Below are positions 1 to 7,660 of a stretch of DNA of 21,075 nt, one piece after another. The DNA lies in the NCBI GenBank assembly GCA_945907225.1, contig CAMDSN010000006.1, forward strand, positions 1 to 21,075. Reading direction: 5' to 3'. This DNA is from Flavobacterium psychrophilum. GTDB lineage: Bacteria > Bacteroidota > Bacteroidia > Flavobacteriales > Flavobacteriaceae. The notes beneath the pieces were generated by a model. That model was not told the DNA's origin. It made no database searches and saw nothing but the letters and a program-made list of their open reading frames with translations. Position numbers and translations under genes: made by a program. Each line of letters begins with the position of its first letter. Within the stretch, counting starts at the first letter, position 1.

Positions 1-495
1 AAAACAAAAACGTTACAATTATCAGAATTACAACTTCCTGAAAACCCCTTGATTTTAGTTATGGAAGGACTTGAAAAACCAGGAAATATTGGAGCTGTTT
101 TAAGGACTTGTGATGCAGCAAATGTAGATGCGGTCATAATTGCAAATCCAAAAACCGATTTATATAACCCAAACATAGTTCGTTCAAGTGTTGGATGTCT
201 GTTTACAAATCAAATAGCAATAGGAACCACTGAGGAAGTTATTGTCTTTTTGACACAAAATAAGATTAATTTTTACAGTGCAACATTGCAAAATGCAAAT
301 GCATACCATACCCAAAATTACACAACATCTACTGCACTGGTAGTGGGTACAGAGGCAATAGGATTGTCTCAAGTATGGCGCGAAAAAGCCACTCAGAATA
401 TAATTATTCCAATGCAAGGTGAAATTGACAGCATGAATGTTTCTGTTGCTGCTGCGATTCTATTATTTGAAGCAAAAAGACAACGTGGATTTTAA
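1..495 (+). CDS. TrmH/SpoU-family RNA 2'-O-methyltransferase, C-terminal part (5' end outside window)
   Basis: Reading frame 1 is open from the first base of the window, so this is the C-terminal 164 codons of a longer gene; a TTG at 49 is internal. The three SpoU/TrmH (SPOUT) motifs are present in order: EGLEKPGNIGAVLRT at codons 22-36, with the conserved Asn29 and Arg35; GTEAIGLS at codons 116-123; and IPMQG...SMNVSVA at codons 136-150. These motifs build the knotted S-adenosylmethionine site, and the family methylates a ribose 2'-OH in rRNA or tRNA. The N-terminal substrate-binding part is missing, so 23S rRNA or tRNA cannot be chosen as target. The next gene, rel, starts 81 bases downstream. 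Confidence 0.9.
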   Translation, partial: KTKTLQLSELQLPENPLILVMEGLEKPGNIGAVLRTCDAANVDAVIIANPKTDLYNPNIVRSSVGCLFTNQIAIGTTEEVIVFLTQNKINFYSATLQNANAYHTQNYTTSTALVVGTEAIGLSQVWREKATQNIIIPMQGEIDSMNVSVAAAILLFEAKRQRGF

Positions 496-525
496 TTTTT
501 GCTACCAACTTTTAACAAAAATCAA

Positions 526-557
526 TTTGCACATATCAATTGTATTACCTATTTTTA
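526..557 (+). promoter_or_regulatory. Putative Bacteroidota-type promoter for rel
   Basis: TTTG at 526-529 is followed after 20 bases by TATTTTTA at 550-557. This matches the Bacteroidota -33/-7 pattern (TTTG, then TAnnTTTG) except for the last base. The rel ATG lies 18 bases further on. It would allow rel to be transcribed separately from the methyltransferase gene. Short AT-rich motifs arise easily by chance in this genome. Confidence 0.35.
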
Positions 558-575
558 GCTGATTGATAAAAAGCT

Positions 576-2795
576 ATGATTGAAATCGATTTAGAAGAAG
601 AAAAGAAAGCTATTGCCAGAGAATATAAGGAATTGCTCCGCATTAGTTATCAAACACTAACTGATTCTGATAAAAAACTTATTCGAAAAGCATTTGACGT
701 TTCTGTTGAAGCACACAAAGATCAACGAAGAAAATCGGGAGAAGCCTATATCTTCCATCCAATTGGAGTAGCTAAGATAGTAGCCTCCGAAATTGGTTTG
801 GGCGCCACTAGTATTGCGGCAGCATTAATGCATGACGTGGTTGAAGACACCGATGTAACGTTGGAAGACATCAAAAAGAAGTTCAACCCAAAAGTGGCCC
901 AGTTAGTTGAAGGATTAACTAAAATTTCTCAGGTAAAAAAAGAAATGAATATTTCAATGCAGGCGGAAAATTTCCGAAAAATGCTATTGACATTAAATGA
1001 TGATGTTCGCGTTATTCTTATAAAATTAGCTGACAGATTACACAATATGCAAACAATGGACGCAATGCCTGAATACAAACAGGTGAAAATAGCGTCAGAA
1101 ACTTTATATATATATGCCCCACTAGCCCACCGCTTAGGGCTTTATAACATTAAAACAAAATTAGAAGATTTAGGATTAAAATACACTGAGCCTGATGTGT
1201 TCAAAGATATTGTTGGAAAAATTAAAGAAACAAAAGAAGAACAAGATGAATATATCAAAATCATCTCAGATATTTTAAAAAAAACATTAGAAGAAGAGGG
1301 CGTATCCTATACAATTAAAGGAAGACCAAAATCTATCTATTCGATAAGAAGAAAAATGGCAACCCAAAACGTAACTTTTGATGAAGTATACGACAAATTT
1401 GCACTTCGAATAATTTATGAATCAAATCTTCATGATGAAAAATTCTTAGCTTGGAAAATATATTCTATAGTTACAGATCATTACAGGCCTAGTCCGAGTC
1501 GACTTCGCGATTGGATTTCGTCACCAAAATCAACAGGATATGAAGCGCTTCACATAACTGTAATGGGGCCAAAAGGACGATGGGTTGAAATTCAGGTACG
1601 AAGCGAACGAATGGATGAAATAGCTGAGAAAGGATATGCGGCACATTACAAATATAAACAAGGGGCAACGGAAGAAAGCGGACTAGATACCTGGCTTAAC
1701 TTATTGAAAGAAGCGCTAGAAAACTCAGAAACAAATGCGGTTGACTTTGTTGAAGATTTCAAAATGAATTTGTATGCTAAAGAGATCTTTGTTTTTACTC
1801 CCAAAGGTGAAATAAAATCTCTACCTAAAGGAGCAACTTCCTTGGATTTTGCTTTCAGTATTCATACAGAAATCGGAATAAAAACAAGAGGGACAAGGGT
1901 AAATGGAAAATTAGTGCCTCTAAATCACGAATTAAAAAGTGGAGATCAAATTGAAATAATTACCTCAATTCACCAAAAACCTACACTAAACTGGTTGGAT
2001 TATGTAACCACATCAAGAGCAAAAAATAAAATCAGAAACGTTTTAAACGATAATATTAAGAAAATTGCCGAAGACGGTAAAGAACTTTTAACGCGTAAAC
2101 TGAAACATTTAAAAATAACTATAAATGATAAAGTGACTAACGAATTATTAAGCTTCTTTAAATTAAAAACAAGTTTAGATTTATTTTATAGGGCTGGAAT
2201 TGGTTCAATAGAAAACCAACAATTAAAAGATTTTGCAGCTCAAAAAAATAACGCTTTGATGAATTTTTTTAAAAATAAAATCAAGCGTTCCCCTAATGGT
2301 AATCTAGAAGAAATTAATCAGCCCACACTCAACAGTAACTTTGACATGTTGGTATTCGGAATTGAACAAGATAAATTAGATTATAAAATTGCTGCATGTT
2401 GTAATCCGATTCCTGGCGATGAAGTTTTTGGATTTATAACTATAAACGAAGGAATTAAAGTTCATAAAAAAGATTGTCCGAATGCAATTACGCTACAATC
2501 TAATTATGCTTACCGAATTATGTTGGCTAAATGGATAGATTCTACGCAACAAGAGTTTAAAGCAATTTTAAAAATTACGGGAATGGACAGTATGGGTTTA
2601 ACGAATGAAATTACCACAGTAATATCTAGCAATATGCATGTTAATATTCAAAATATCTCATTAAGTGTTGAAGCCGGAATTTTTAAAGGACAAGTAGCTG
2701 TAATTGTTCAAAACAATGTTATACTAAAAAAACTAATTGATAAAATTAAAAAAATAGATGGAATTGAAAAAGTTATCCGAGTTTACAACAACTAA
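576..2795 (+). CDS. rel: Bifunctional (p)ppGpp synthetase/hydrolase (RelA/SpoT family)
   Basis: A 739-residue long RelA/SpoT homologue that makes and degrades the alarmone (p)ppGpp. The hydrolase (HD) domain appears active: HP at 61-62, His86-Asp87, Glu90-Asp91 and the ADRLHNM motif with Asp153 and Asn157. The synthetase domain has GRPKSIYSIRRKM (249-261), Asp273 in YDKFALR, GYEALH (321-326) and Glu338 in VEIQVRS, the positions expected for pyrophosphoryl transfer. A TGS domain follows (about 403-465, with His430 in SIHTEIG), then a zinc-finger-like region with Cys608-Cys609, His630 and Cys634, and a C-terminal ACT/RRM domain (about 660-739). Both catalytic centres look complete, so I call it bifunctional. 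ATG 576 is the natural start. A single Rel is usual in Bacteroidota; I cannot tell whether another copy exists outside the window. Confidence 0.95.
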   Translation: MIEIDLEEEKKAIAREYKELLRISYQTLTDSDKKLIRKAFDVSVEAHKDQRRKSGEAYIFHPIGVAKIVASEIGLGATSIAAALMHDVVEDTDVTLEDIKKKFNPKVAQLVEGLTKISQVKKEMNISMQAENFRKMLLTLNDDVRVILIKLADRLHNMQTMDAMPEYKQVKIASETLYIYAPLAHRLGLYNIKTKLEDLGLKYTEPDVFKDIVGKIKETKEEQDEYIKIISDILKKTLEEEGVSYTIKGRPKSIYSIRRKMATQNVTFDEVYDKFALRIIYESNLHDEKFLAWKIYSIVTDHYRPSPSRLRDWISSPKSTGYEALHITVMGPKGRWVEIQVRSERMDEIAEKGYAAHYKYKQGATEESGLDTWLNLLKEALENSETNAVDFVEDFKMNLYAKEIFVFTPKGEIKSLPKGATSLDFAFSIHTEIGIKTRGTRVNGKLVPLNHELKSGDQIEIITSIHQKPTLNWLDYVTTSRAKNKIRNVLNDNIKKIAEDGKELLTRKLKHLKITINDKVTNELLSFFKLKTSLDLFYRAGIGSIENQQLKDFAAQKNNALMNFFKNKIKRSPNGNLEEINQPTLNSNFDMLVFGIEQDKLDYKIAACCNPIPGDEVFGFITINEGIKVHKKDCPNAITLQSNYAYRIMLAKWIDSTQQEFKAILKITGMDSMGLTNEITTVISSNMHVNIQNISLSVEAGIFKGQVAVIVQNNVILKKLIDKIKKIDGIEKVIRVYNN

Positions 2796-2819
2796 CAGCT
2801 TCAAATTTCTCTTATAATA

Positions 2820-2835
2820 AAAGTTTTAAAACTTT
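2820..2835. repeat. Perfect 16-bp palindrome upstream of fur
   Basis: AAAGTTTTAAAACTTT reads identically on both strands. It lies 24 bases after the rel stop and ends 26 bases before the fur -7 element, just upstream of where the -33 element should be. It could be an operator for fur autoregulation or part of a weak rel terminator, although no T-run follows directly. It is AT-rich and could be chance. Confidence 0.25.
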
Positions 2836-2861
2836 ATATTTTAAACCTAAAACAAAAAAAT

Positions 2862-2869
2862 TACCTTTG
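2862..2869 (+). promoter_or_regulatory. -7 promoter element of fur (TACCTTTG), near-leaderless
   Basis: TACCTTTG is a perfect match to the Bacteroidota TAnnTTTG element and ends only four bases before the fur ATG. Since transcription normally starts a few bases after this element, the mRNA would begin at or beside the start codon, giving a leaderless message. The -33 region is only T-rich (around 2839-2842), without a clear TTTG. Confidence 0.5.
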
Positions 2870-2873
2870 GCAC

Positions 2874-3326
2874 ATGACACTAATTGCAGCTGATAATTCG
2901 AAAAATCAAGAAATTGTAAAAAATGTTTTTAGAGTTTATCTAGAAAACAAAGGGCACAGGAAAACTCCTGAAAGGTATGCTATTCTTAATGAGATATATG
3001 ATAACGAAGAGCATTTTGACATTGAGGACTTATATGCCTTGATGAAAAATAAAAATTACAGAGTATCACGTGCAACTTTATACAATACAATTGAATTGCT
3101 TCTAGATTCTGGATTAGTTCGAAAACATCAATTTGGCCAAAATCAGGCACATTATGAAAAATCTTATTTCGACAAACAACACGATCATATAATAATGACG
3201 GACACAGGAGAAGTGATTGAGTTTTGTGATCCTAGAATTCAAACTATAAAACAAACCATTGAAGAAATGTTTGGGATTGATATACACAACCACTCCTTAT
3301 ATTTTTATGCAAACAAAAAAAAATAA
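2874..3326 (+). CDS. Fur-family transcriptional regulator lacking structural zinc cysteines
   Basis: 150 residues with the standard two-part Fur plan: an N-terminal winged helix (about 14-88; [14 protein letters not shown] and [18 protein letters not shown]) and a C-terminal metal-binding dimerisation part containing HDH at 103-105, Glu116 and His138/His140. Fur proteins sense Fe, Zn, Mn or peroxide and repress transcription when metal-loaded. The usual structural-zinc CxxC, which would sit in the MTDTGEV segment after HDH, is absent and the whole protein has one cysteine (Cys118), so that zinc site cannot form. Which metal it senses cannot be read from sequence. ATG 2874 is supported by the promoter element just upstream and by the lack of other nearby Met codons. 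It probably shares a transcript with the small membrane protein and purA. Confidence 0.88.
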   Translation: MTLIAADNSKNQEIVKNVFRVYLENKGHRKTPERYAILNEIYDNEEHFDIEDLYALMKNKNYRVSRATLYNTIELLLDSGLVRKHQFGQNQAHYEKSYFDKQHDHIIMTDTGEVIEFCDPRIQTIKQTIEEMFGIDIHNHSLYFYANKKK

Positions 3327-3336
3327 CATCAATAAC

Positions 3337-3561
3337 ATGAGTTCGATTGATTATTTCAAAAAAACATTTATGGGCACGTTTGTTTTCGTACTAGTTTTTA
3401 AAACAGTATTACAACTTTTTGAGGGATTTATAGGATTTACGATAGAATTTGCATTTAAAACTTTTTTTACTGCGCTAATAACCGCTTCAACTTTGGGGCT
3501 GTTGAACTACATTTTTAAGGTAGATTTCAAACAAAAAAACAACAAACAATACAACCAATAA
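3337..3561 (+). CDS. Small two-helix membrane protein of unknown function
   Basis: 74 residues starting at ATG 3337, ten bases after the fur stop. The frame is open further upstream, to a GTG/ATG region inside fur, but the later ATG avoids overlap and gives a clean membrane protein. Two hydrophobic stretches, about residues 11-28 and 34-58, are separated by a short turn containing Glu29, and the C-terminus is lysine- and asparagine-rich (KQKNNKQYNQ). I recognise no family. Its position between fur and purA, with 12 bases to the purA ATG, suggests co-transcription rather than a shared function. Confidence 0.65.
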   Translation: MSSIDYFKKTFMGTFVFVLVFKTVLQLFEGFIGFTIEFAFKTFFTALITASTLGLLNYIFKVDFKQKNNKQYNQ

Positions 3562-3573
3562 AAACAACAAACA

Positions 3574-4845
3574 ATGACCGTAGATTTACTACTCGGATTA
3601 CAATGGGGCGATGAAGGAAAAGGAAAAATCGTTGACGTACTTACCTCTAAATATGATATTATTGCTCGCTTTCAAGGCGGACCAAATGCAGGACACACAC
3701 TTGAATTTGATGGAATAAAACACGTGCTTAGAACAATTCCATCAGGTATTTTTCATGCAAATAATATTAATATCATTGGAAATGGAGTCGTGATTGATCC
3801 AGTTGTTTTTAAGAGTGAGATTGATGGATTAGCAAAATTTAATCTCGATATAAAATCAAAACTTATTATATCCAGAAAAGCGCATCTAATTTTACCTACT
3901 CACCGTCTTCTTGATGCTGCTTCAGAAACCGCAAAAGGAAAAGCAAAGATTGGATCTACTTTAAAAGGGATTGGTCCAGCCTATATGGATAAAACCGGTA
4001 GAAACGGATTGCGAGTGGGTGATATCGAATTGAGCGATTTTAAAGAACGTTACCGCGCTTTATCTGACAAACACGAAGCAATGATTGCTTTTTATGGTGT
4101 TGAATTACAATATAATCTACACGAACTTGAAAAAGAATTTTTTGATGCTATAGAAGATTTAAAAAAGTTAAATTTCATTGATAGTGAAGCGTATTTAGCT
4201 ACTGCCCAAAAAAATGGAAAATCAATCCTATGTGAAGGCGCTCAAGGCTCTTTGTTGGATGTAGATTTTGGCACCTATCCTTTTGTTACTTCCTCTAATA
4301 CTACTGCAGCGGGTGCATGTACCGGATTGGGTATAGCACCAAATAAAATCAAAGAAGTATTTGGAATTTTTAAGGCTTATACAACAAGAGTTGGATCAGG
4401 TCCTTTCCCAACAGAAGATTTTGATGAAGCAGGAGACATAATGGCGAAAGTTGGAAATGAATTTGGATCGGTAACCGGAAGAAAACGAAGATGTGGATGG
4501 TTGGATTTAGTGGCTTTAAAATATGCTATTCAAATAAATGGCGTAACACAACTCATAATGATGAAAGGCGATGTATTATCGGGATTTGATACCCTAAAAG
4601 TAGCAACAGCTTATAATTATAAAGGGAGCGTGATTCAACATTTACCCTATAATATTGAAGAGCATAACGTAACCCCTATTTACACAGATTTTAAAGGATG
4701 GAAACAAGATTTAACAGACTTAACAACCTATGACAGTTTACCCAAAGAACTCAAAGAATATATCGAATTTATAGAGAAAGAAGTTGAAGTTCCCATTAAA
4801 ATTGTATCGGTCGGCCCAGATAGAAAACAGACCATATTGAGATAG
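3574..4845 (+). CDS. purA: Adenylosuccinate synthetase
   Basis: 423 residues, the usual length. PurA catalyses GTP-dependent joining of aspartate to IMP to make adenylosuccinate, the first committed step to AMP. Visible landmarks are the N-terminal GTP-binding loop WGDEGKGK (11-18, with catalytic Asp13), GGPNAGHT (35-42, with catalytic His41), the GSTLKGIGPAYMDK IMP-binding segment, CEGAQGSLLD, GTYPFVTSSNT, TRVGSGPFPTE, the arginine-rich TGRKRRCGWLD and the C-terminal GPDRKQTI. It is complete, with no odd residues noticed. It ends the forward cluster rel-fur-small membrane protein-purA and faces the amylase/CIA30 pair convergently across 93 bases of AT-rich sequence with no clear terminator. 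Confidence 0.97.
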   Translation: MTVDLLLGLQWGDEGKGKIVDVLTSKYDIIARFQGGPNAGHTLEFDGIKHVLRTIPSGIFHANNINIIGNGVVIDPVVFKSEIDGLAKFNLDIKSKLIISRKAHLILPTHRLLDAASETAKGKAKIGSTLKGIGPAYMDKTGRNGLRVGDIELSDFKERYRALSDKHEAMIAFYGVELQYNLHELEKEFFDAIEDLKKLNFIDSEAYLATAQKNGKSILCEGAQGSLLDVDFGTYPFVTSSNTTAAGACTGLGIAPNKIKEVFGIFKAYTTRVGSGPFPTEDFDEAGDIMAKVGNEFGSVTGRKRRCGWLDLVALKYAIQINGVTQLIMMKGDVLSGFDTLKVATAYNYKGSVIQHLPYNIEEHNVTPIYTDFKGWKQDLTDLTTYDSLPKELKEYIEFIEKEVEVPIKIVSVGPDRKQTILR

Positions 4846-4938
4846 GCTACAGAAATATTAACTAAAGACAAGTAATTGCATTAAAGTTACATATTGAAAG
4901 AAATTGTTGAGCTTAAAGAACTCTAAAAAATTAAAAAA

Positions 4939-5472
4939 TTATTTTTTTACTTCAATTTTATCAATCCTTAATTCAAAATTTTCTTTTTGTTTGTTTCCGA
5001 TTAAAAATGCAATCTCCGATAAAATTGTACCATCGTAATTGGGAAGATCTAGAGTTCTACCTCTAAATGAAGCATATAAATCAGAAATAGGAATTTCAAT
5101 TGTTTGCCAATCGGTAGTCGTTTGAAATTCATAGATATATGAATGAGGATCATTCAACTTAGACTTAACCCTAAACTGATATTTTTTGCCGTCCCCTTTT
5201 AGCCGAATACTAAAAAAAGAATAATCTTTTATGCTTATTGGAGTAAAGAAGTGGCGCACCGAACAAAACCCACCATTGTTTTCTAAAGTAACATTACCTC
5301 TGAAAATTCCGTCACCCGAATTAGCTACAAAAAAAGTGCTTAATGAAAGCCCACCCATTACTCCGTCGTCTACAATTTTCCAATTAGAAATATCACATTT
5401 CTCTTTAAAATCAAATAATAACAATGAATTCATACCTAAAGGAATTACGAAAAGAAAAAAAACTAATTTCAT
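4939..5472 (-). CDS. CIA30-domain protein (NADH:ubiquinone oxidoreductase intermediate-associated protein 30 family)
   Basis: 177 residues. The family pattern is clear: FDF at 20-22, WKIVDDGVMGGLS at 31-43, FRGNVTLENNGGFCSVR at 57-73, a beta-rich middle and TTDWQTIEIPISDL near 119-132. CIA30 folds are jelly-roll beta-sandwiches related to carbohydrate-binding modules. The mitochondrial member assists complex I assembly, but the role of bacterial members is not established. The N-terminus (MKLVFFLFVIPLGMNS) is hydrophobic and may be a signal peptide, although the domain begins soon after it. The start lies one base after the amylase stop on the same strand, so the two are very probably co-transcribed, which makes a sugar-related or envelope role at least as plausible as respiratory assembly. 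Confidence 0.8.
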   Translation of the reverse strand: MKLVFFLFVIPLGMNSLLLFDFKEKCDISNWKIVDDGVMGGLSLSTFFVANSGDGIFRGNVTLENNGGFCSVRHFFTPISIKDYSFFSIRLKGDGKKYQFRVKSKLNDPHSYIYEFQTTTDWQTIEIPISDLYASFRGRTLDLPNYDGTILSEIAFLIGNKQKENFELRIDKIEVKK

Positions 5473-5473
5473 A

Positions 5474-7348
5474 TTATATTTTTAAAATAAAACTTTCACT
5501 TGGTAGTAACTTTAACTTTATTGATCCGATACCTTTAGAAACCTGCAATTGAAAGGTTCTATCATAAAGTTGGTCTTTAACAGTATAAAAACCATCTTTT
5601 AAACCCCAAAATTTTATCACATCTGAAGGCAAAAGCAAGTCGAAATTACTTGTTTTTACAGCAGAGAAATTTACTGAAATAATGAGCTTCTCACTTACAG
5701 AATAGCGGACAAAAGAATATATCCCCGAATCATATCCTTTGGTTTCATTGCGATTGATTGTTTGAATCTCTTTAAATTTTCCATTCAAAGCCACACTTTT
5801 TAAAGTAAAATTCAACAAACGCTTATAAAAATCTCTTACAGTTTTTTCCTCATCAGACAACTGTCCTCCATCAAACTTACCCTCATTCATCCACCTTTGA
5901 TGATGAGGCACGCCAACATAATCAAAAATTGATGTCCTTGAGCGAGTACCAAAACCAGCATTCTCCTCAGCATCTTCCCCAACTTCTTGTCCAAAATAAA
6001 TCATAGTTGGCGCTGAACTAATGGTAGCAGAAACTACCATCAAAGGCATTCCCTTTTGAGGTGATCCGGCAAATTCTGGACTTGCCAATCGTTGTTCATC
6101 GTGATTGTCTAAAAAATGAAGCATGTGGTGTTCAATGTCAGATAAACCTTCTTGAATTTTAGACAAAGCATCAGGTAATACATCTCCTTTAACAACAGCT
6201 TTTAAATGATCATACGTTTCAACTTTGTCATAGAGATAATCCATTTTACCCAATTTTATATAATTTCTATATTCATTCGGATTATAAACCTCTGCTAGTA
6301 AAAAAGCGTTTGGATTTTTCATTTTGATAGCAGCATTCATATAGCTCCAAAACTCATAAGGAACCATCTCGGCCATATCATACCGAAATCCATCCACCCC
6401 TTTTGAAATCCAAAACAAGGCTATTTCACGAAACTTTATCCAAGAACTAGGAACGTCCTTGTTTACCCAAAACTCATAATGCAACTTATAATTTTTTGCA
6501 TCAAAGCCTGCTGGTAATAACGGAAAATCTTTAGTCCCATCGGGTTTAATACCATAATTAACCTTTACCGTTTCATACCAATCATTACTATCGGGTTTAG
6601 CCTCACGTGAGCCATTCCCAGTCCATTTAGCAGGAAACTCAAAAAAATTTCCATCACTTGCTATATTTTGCTCTCCATTTAAAGGTTTATATGTTTTGGA
6701 AGTAGGCACTTCAAATGCCTTTTCTGGAATATAATAAAAATTATTATTCCGCGCATATTCAACTGTTGTATCATCATCCACACCGAAATCACGTACGCCT
6801 TTTGGATTATTCAGTCCTTTATAATTTCTAGCTATGTGATTTGGCACAATATCAATAATTAGCTCAAGTCCATTTTTATGAGTTCTGCTGATGAGCGCCT
6901 CAAATTCTTCCATTCGTTTAGAGGGATCTACAGCTAGATCTGGATTAACACTATAATAATCTTTAACTGCATAAGGTGAACCAGCTCGGCCCTTTACAAC
7001 ATCTGGATCATCGTTTGAAATGCCATACTTTGTATAATCTCTAATAACATCATGATGGGGGACACCCGTATACCAAACATGAGTCACACCTAACTTTTTA
7101 ATTTCTTGAAGCGCTATGTTTGTAATGTCATTAAACTTACCTACTCCATTTTCTTCGATGGTTCCCCAAGGTTTATTAGTCGTGTTTTTATTTCCAAACA
7201 AACGGGTGAAAATCTGGTATACAACTTTTTTTTTGGAATTAGTAACAATATTATGTTTTGATTTTTTTGTCGAATTCCCTTGGGAAATTGCCGTATTCAC
7301 GACACAAAAACAGATTGCAAAAGATAATAAATAGCGTAAATTAATCAT
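5474..7348 (-). CDS. Secreted alpha-amylase, glycoside hydrolase family 13
   Basis: 624 residues from the ATG at 7348. All four GH13 regions are present: DIVPNH (166-171), GFRYD with nucleophile Asp324, AEV with acid/base Glu353, and NHD (415-417) with the transition-state Asp417. It should hydrolyse alpha-1,4-glucans or related oligosaccharides. MINLRYLLSFAICFCVVNTA is a good signal peptide with likely cleavage near residues 20-23, and no lipobox cysteine is placed for lipidation, so it is periplasmic or secreted. The frame is open upstream to 7432, but that extension would put a TATATTTG promoter element inside the gene and bury the signal peptide, so I reject it. A C-terminal beta domain (about 520-624) follows the barrel. 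No susC/susD genes flank it; the only partner is the CIA30 gene. Confidence 0.92.
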   Translation of the reverse strand: MINLRYLLSFAICFCVVNTAISQGNSTKKSKHNIVTNSKKKVVYQIFTRLFGNKNTTNKPWGTIEENGVGKFNDITNIALQEIKKLGVTHVWYTGVPHHDVIRDYTKYGISNDDPDVVKGRAGSPYAVKDYYSVNPDLAVDPSKRMEEFEALISRTHKNGLELIIDIVPNHIARNYKGLNNPKGVRDFGVDDDTTVEYARNNNFYYIPEKAFEVPTSKTYKPLNGEQNIASDGNFFEFPAKWTGNGSREAKPDSNDWYETVKVNYGIKPDGTKDFPLLPAGFDAKNYKLHYEFWVNKDVPSSWIKFREIALFWISKGVDGFRYDMAEMVPYEFWSYMNAAIKMKNPNAFLLAEVYNPNEYRNYIKLGKMDYLYDKVETYDHLKAVVKGDVLPDALSKIQEGLSDIEHHMLHFLDNHDEQRLASPEFAGSPQKGMPLMVVSATISSAPTMIYFGQEVGEDAEENAGFGTRSRTSIFDYVGVPHHQRWMNEGKFDGGQLSDEEKTVRDFYKRLLNFTLKSVALNGKFKEIQTINRNETKGYDSGIYSFVRYSVSEKLIISVNFSAVKTSNFDLLLPSDVIKFWGLKDGFYTVKDQLYDRTFQLQVSKGIGSIKLKLLPSESFILKI

Positions 7349-7353
7349 AGTCA

Positions 7354-7394
7354 CAAATATAAAAGAAAGCTTTGTTGATATTGCAACAAATATA
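7354..7394 (-). promoter_or_regulatory. Two TATATTTG elements upstream of the amylase gene
   Basis: On the minus strand TATATTTG occurs at 7387-7394 and again at 7354-7361, the second ending five bases before the ATG at 7348. A TTG at 7384-7386 lies 22 bases upstream of the proximal copy and may serve as its -33 element. Either copy could be a -7 element; the proximal one would give a near-leaderless mRNA. Confidence 0.45.
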
Positions 7395-7609
7395 AAAATA
7401 TTAGTTATAAAATAGAGTGTGCGAGCTCCCATTTAGAATTGAATTTAAATGTTGCTAAATTTTAATATTATTTTATGGATGCGCTTACCTGTTCTTTTAA
7501 AATCTGCCATTTTATTTAATTAAAATTATTAAATATGAAAAAGTTTCAACAAACCAATTGGGTAAACATAAATTCTTCTTAATATCCATTATTATTGTGC
7601 CTATTTTCT

Positions 7610-7617
7610 TAAATTTG
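7610..7617 (+). promoter_or_regulatory. -7 promoter element for the OstA-like gene (TAAATTTG)
   Basis: TAAATTTG matches TAnnTTTG exactly and lies 43 bases before the TTG start at 7661. The -33 region has no clear TTTG. The rest of the divergent space 7349-7660 is AT-rich, holds only this element and those of the amylase gene, and contains no ORF longer than about 14 codons that looks real. Confidence 0.4.
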
Positions 7618-7660
7618 CTAACTTGAATCATAAATTCAAAACGCACAAACACTATCATAA

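Noticed and set aside
3259..3336. Longer start for the small membrane protein inside fur
   Set aside because: The extra residues overlap the conserved fur C-terminus in another frame and are not membrane-like; ATG 3337 fits better.
4933..4947. A-run and T-run between the convergent purA and CIA30 genes
   Set aside because: The potential stem is only A-T pairs and overlaps the CIA30 stop codon; low-complexity sequence explains it.
7349..7432. N-terminal extension of the amylase frame by 28 residues
   Set aside because: It would include both TATATTTG elements and bury a good signal peptide; the ATG at 7348 is preferred.
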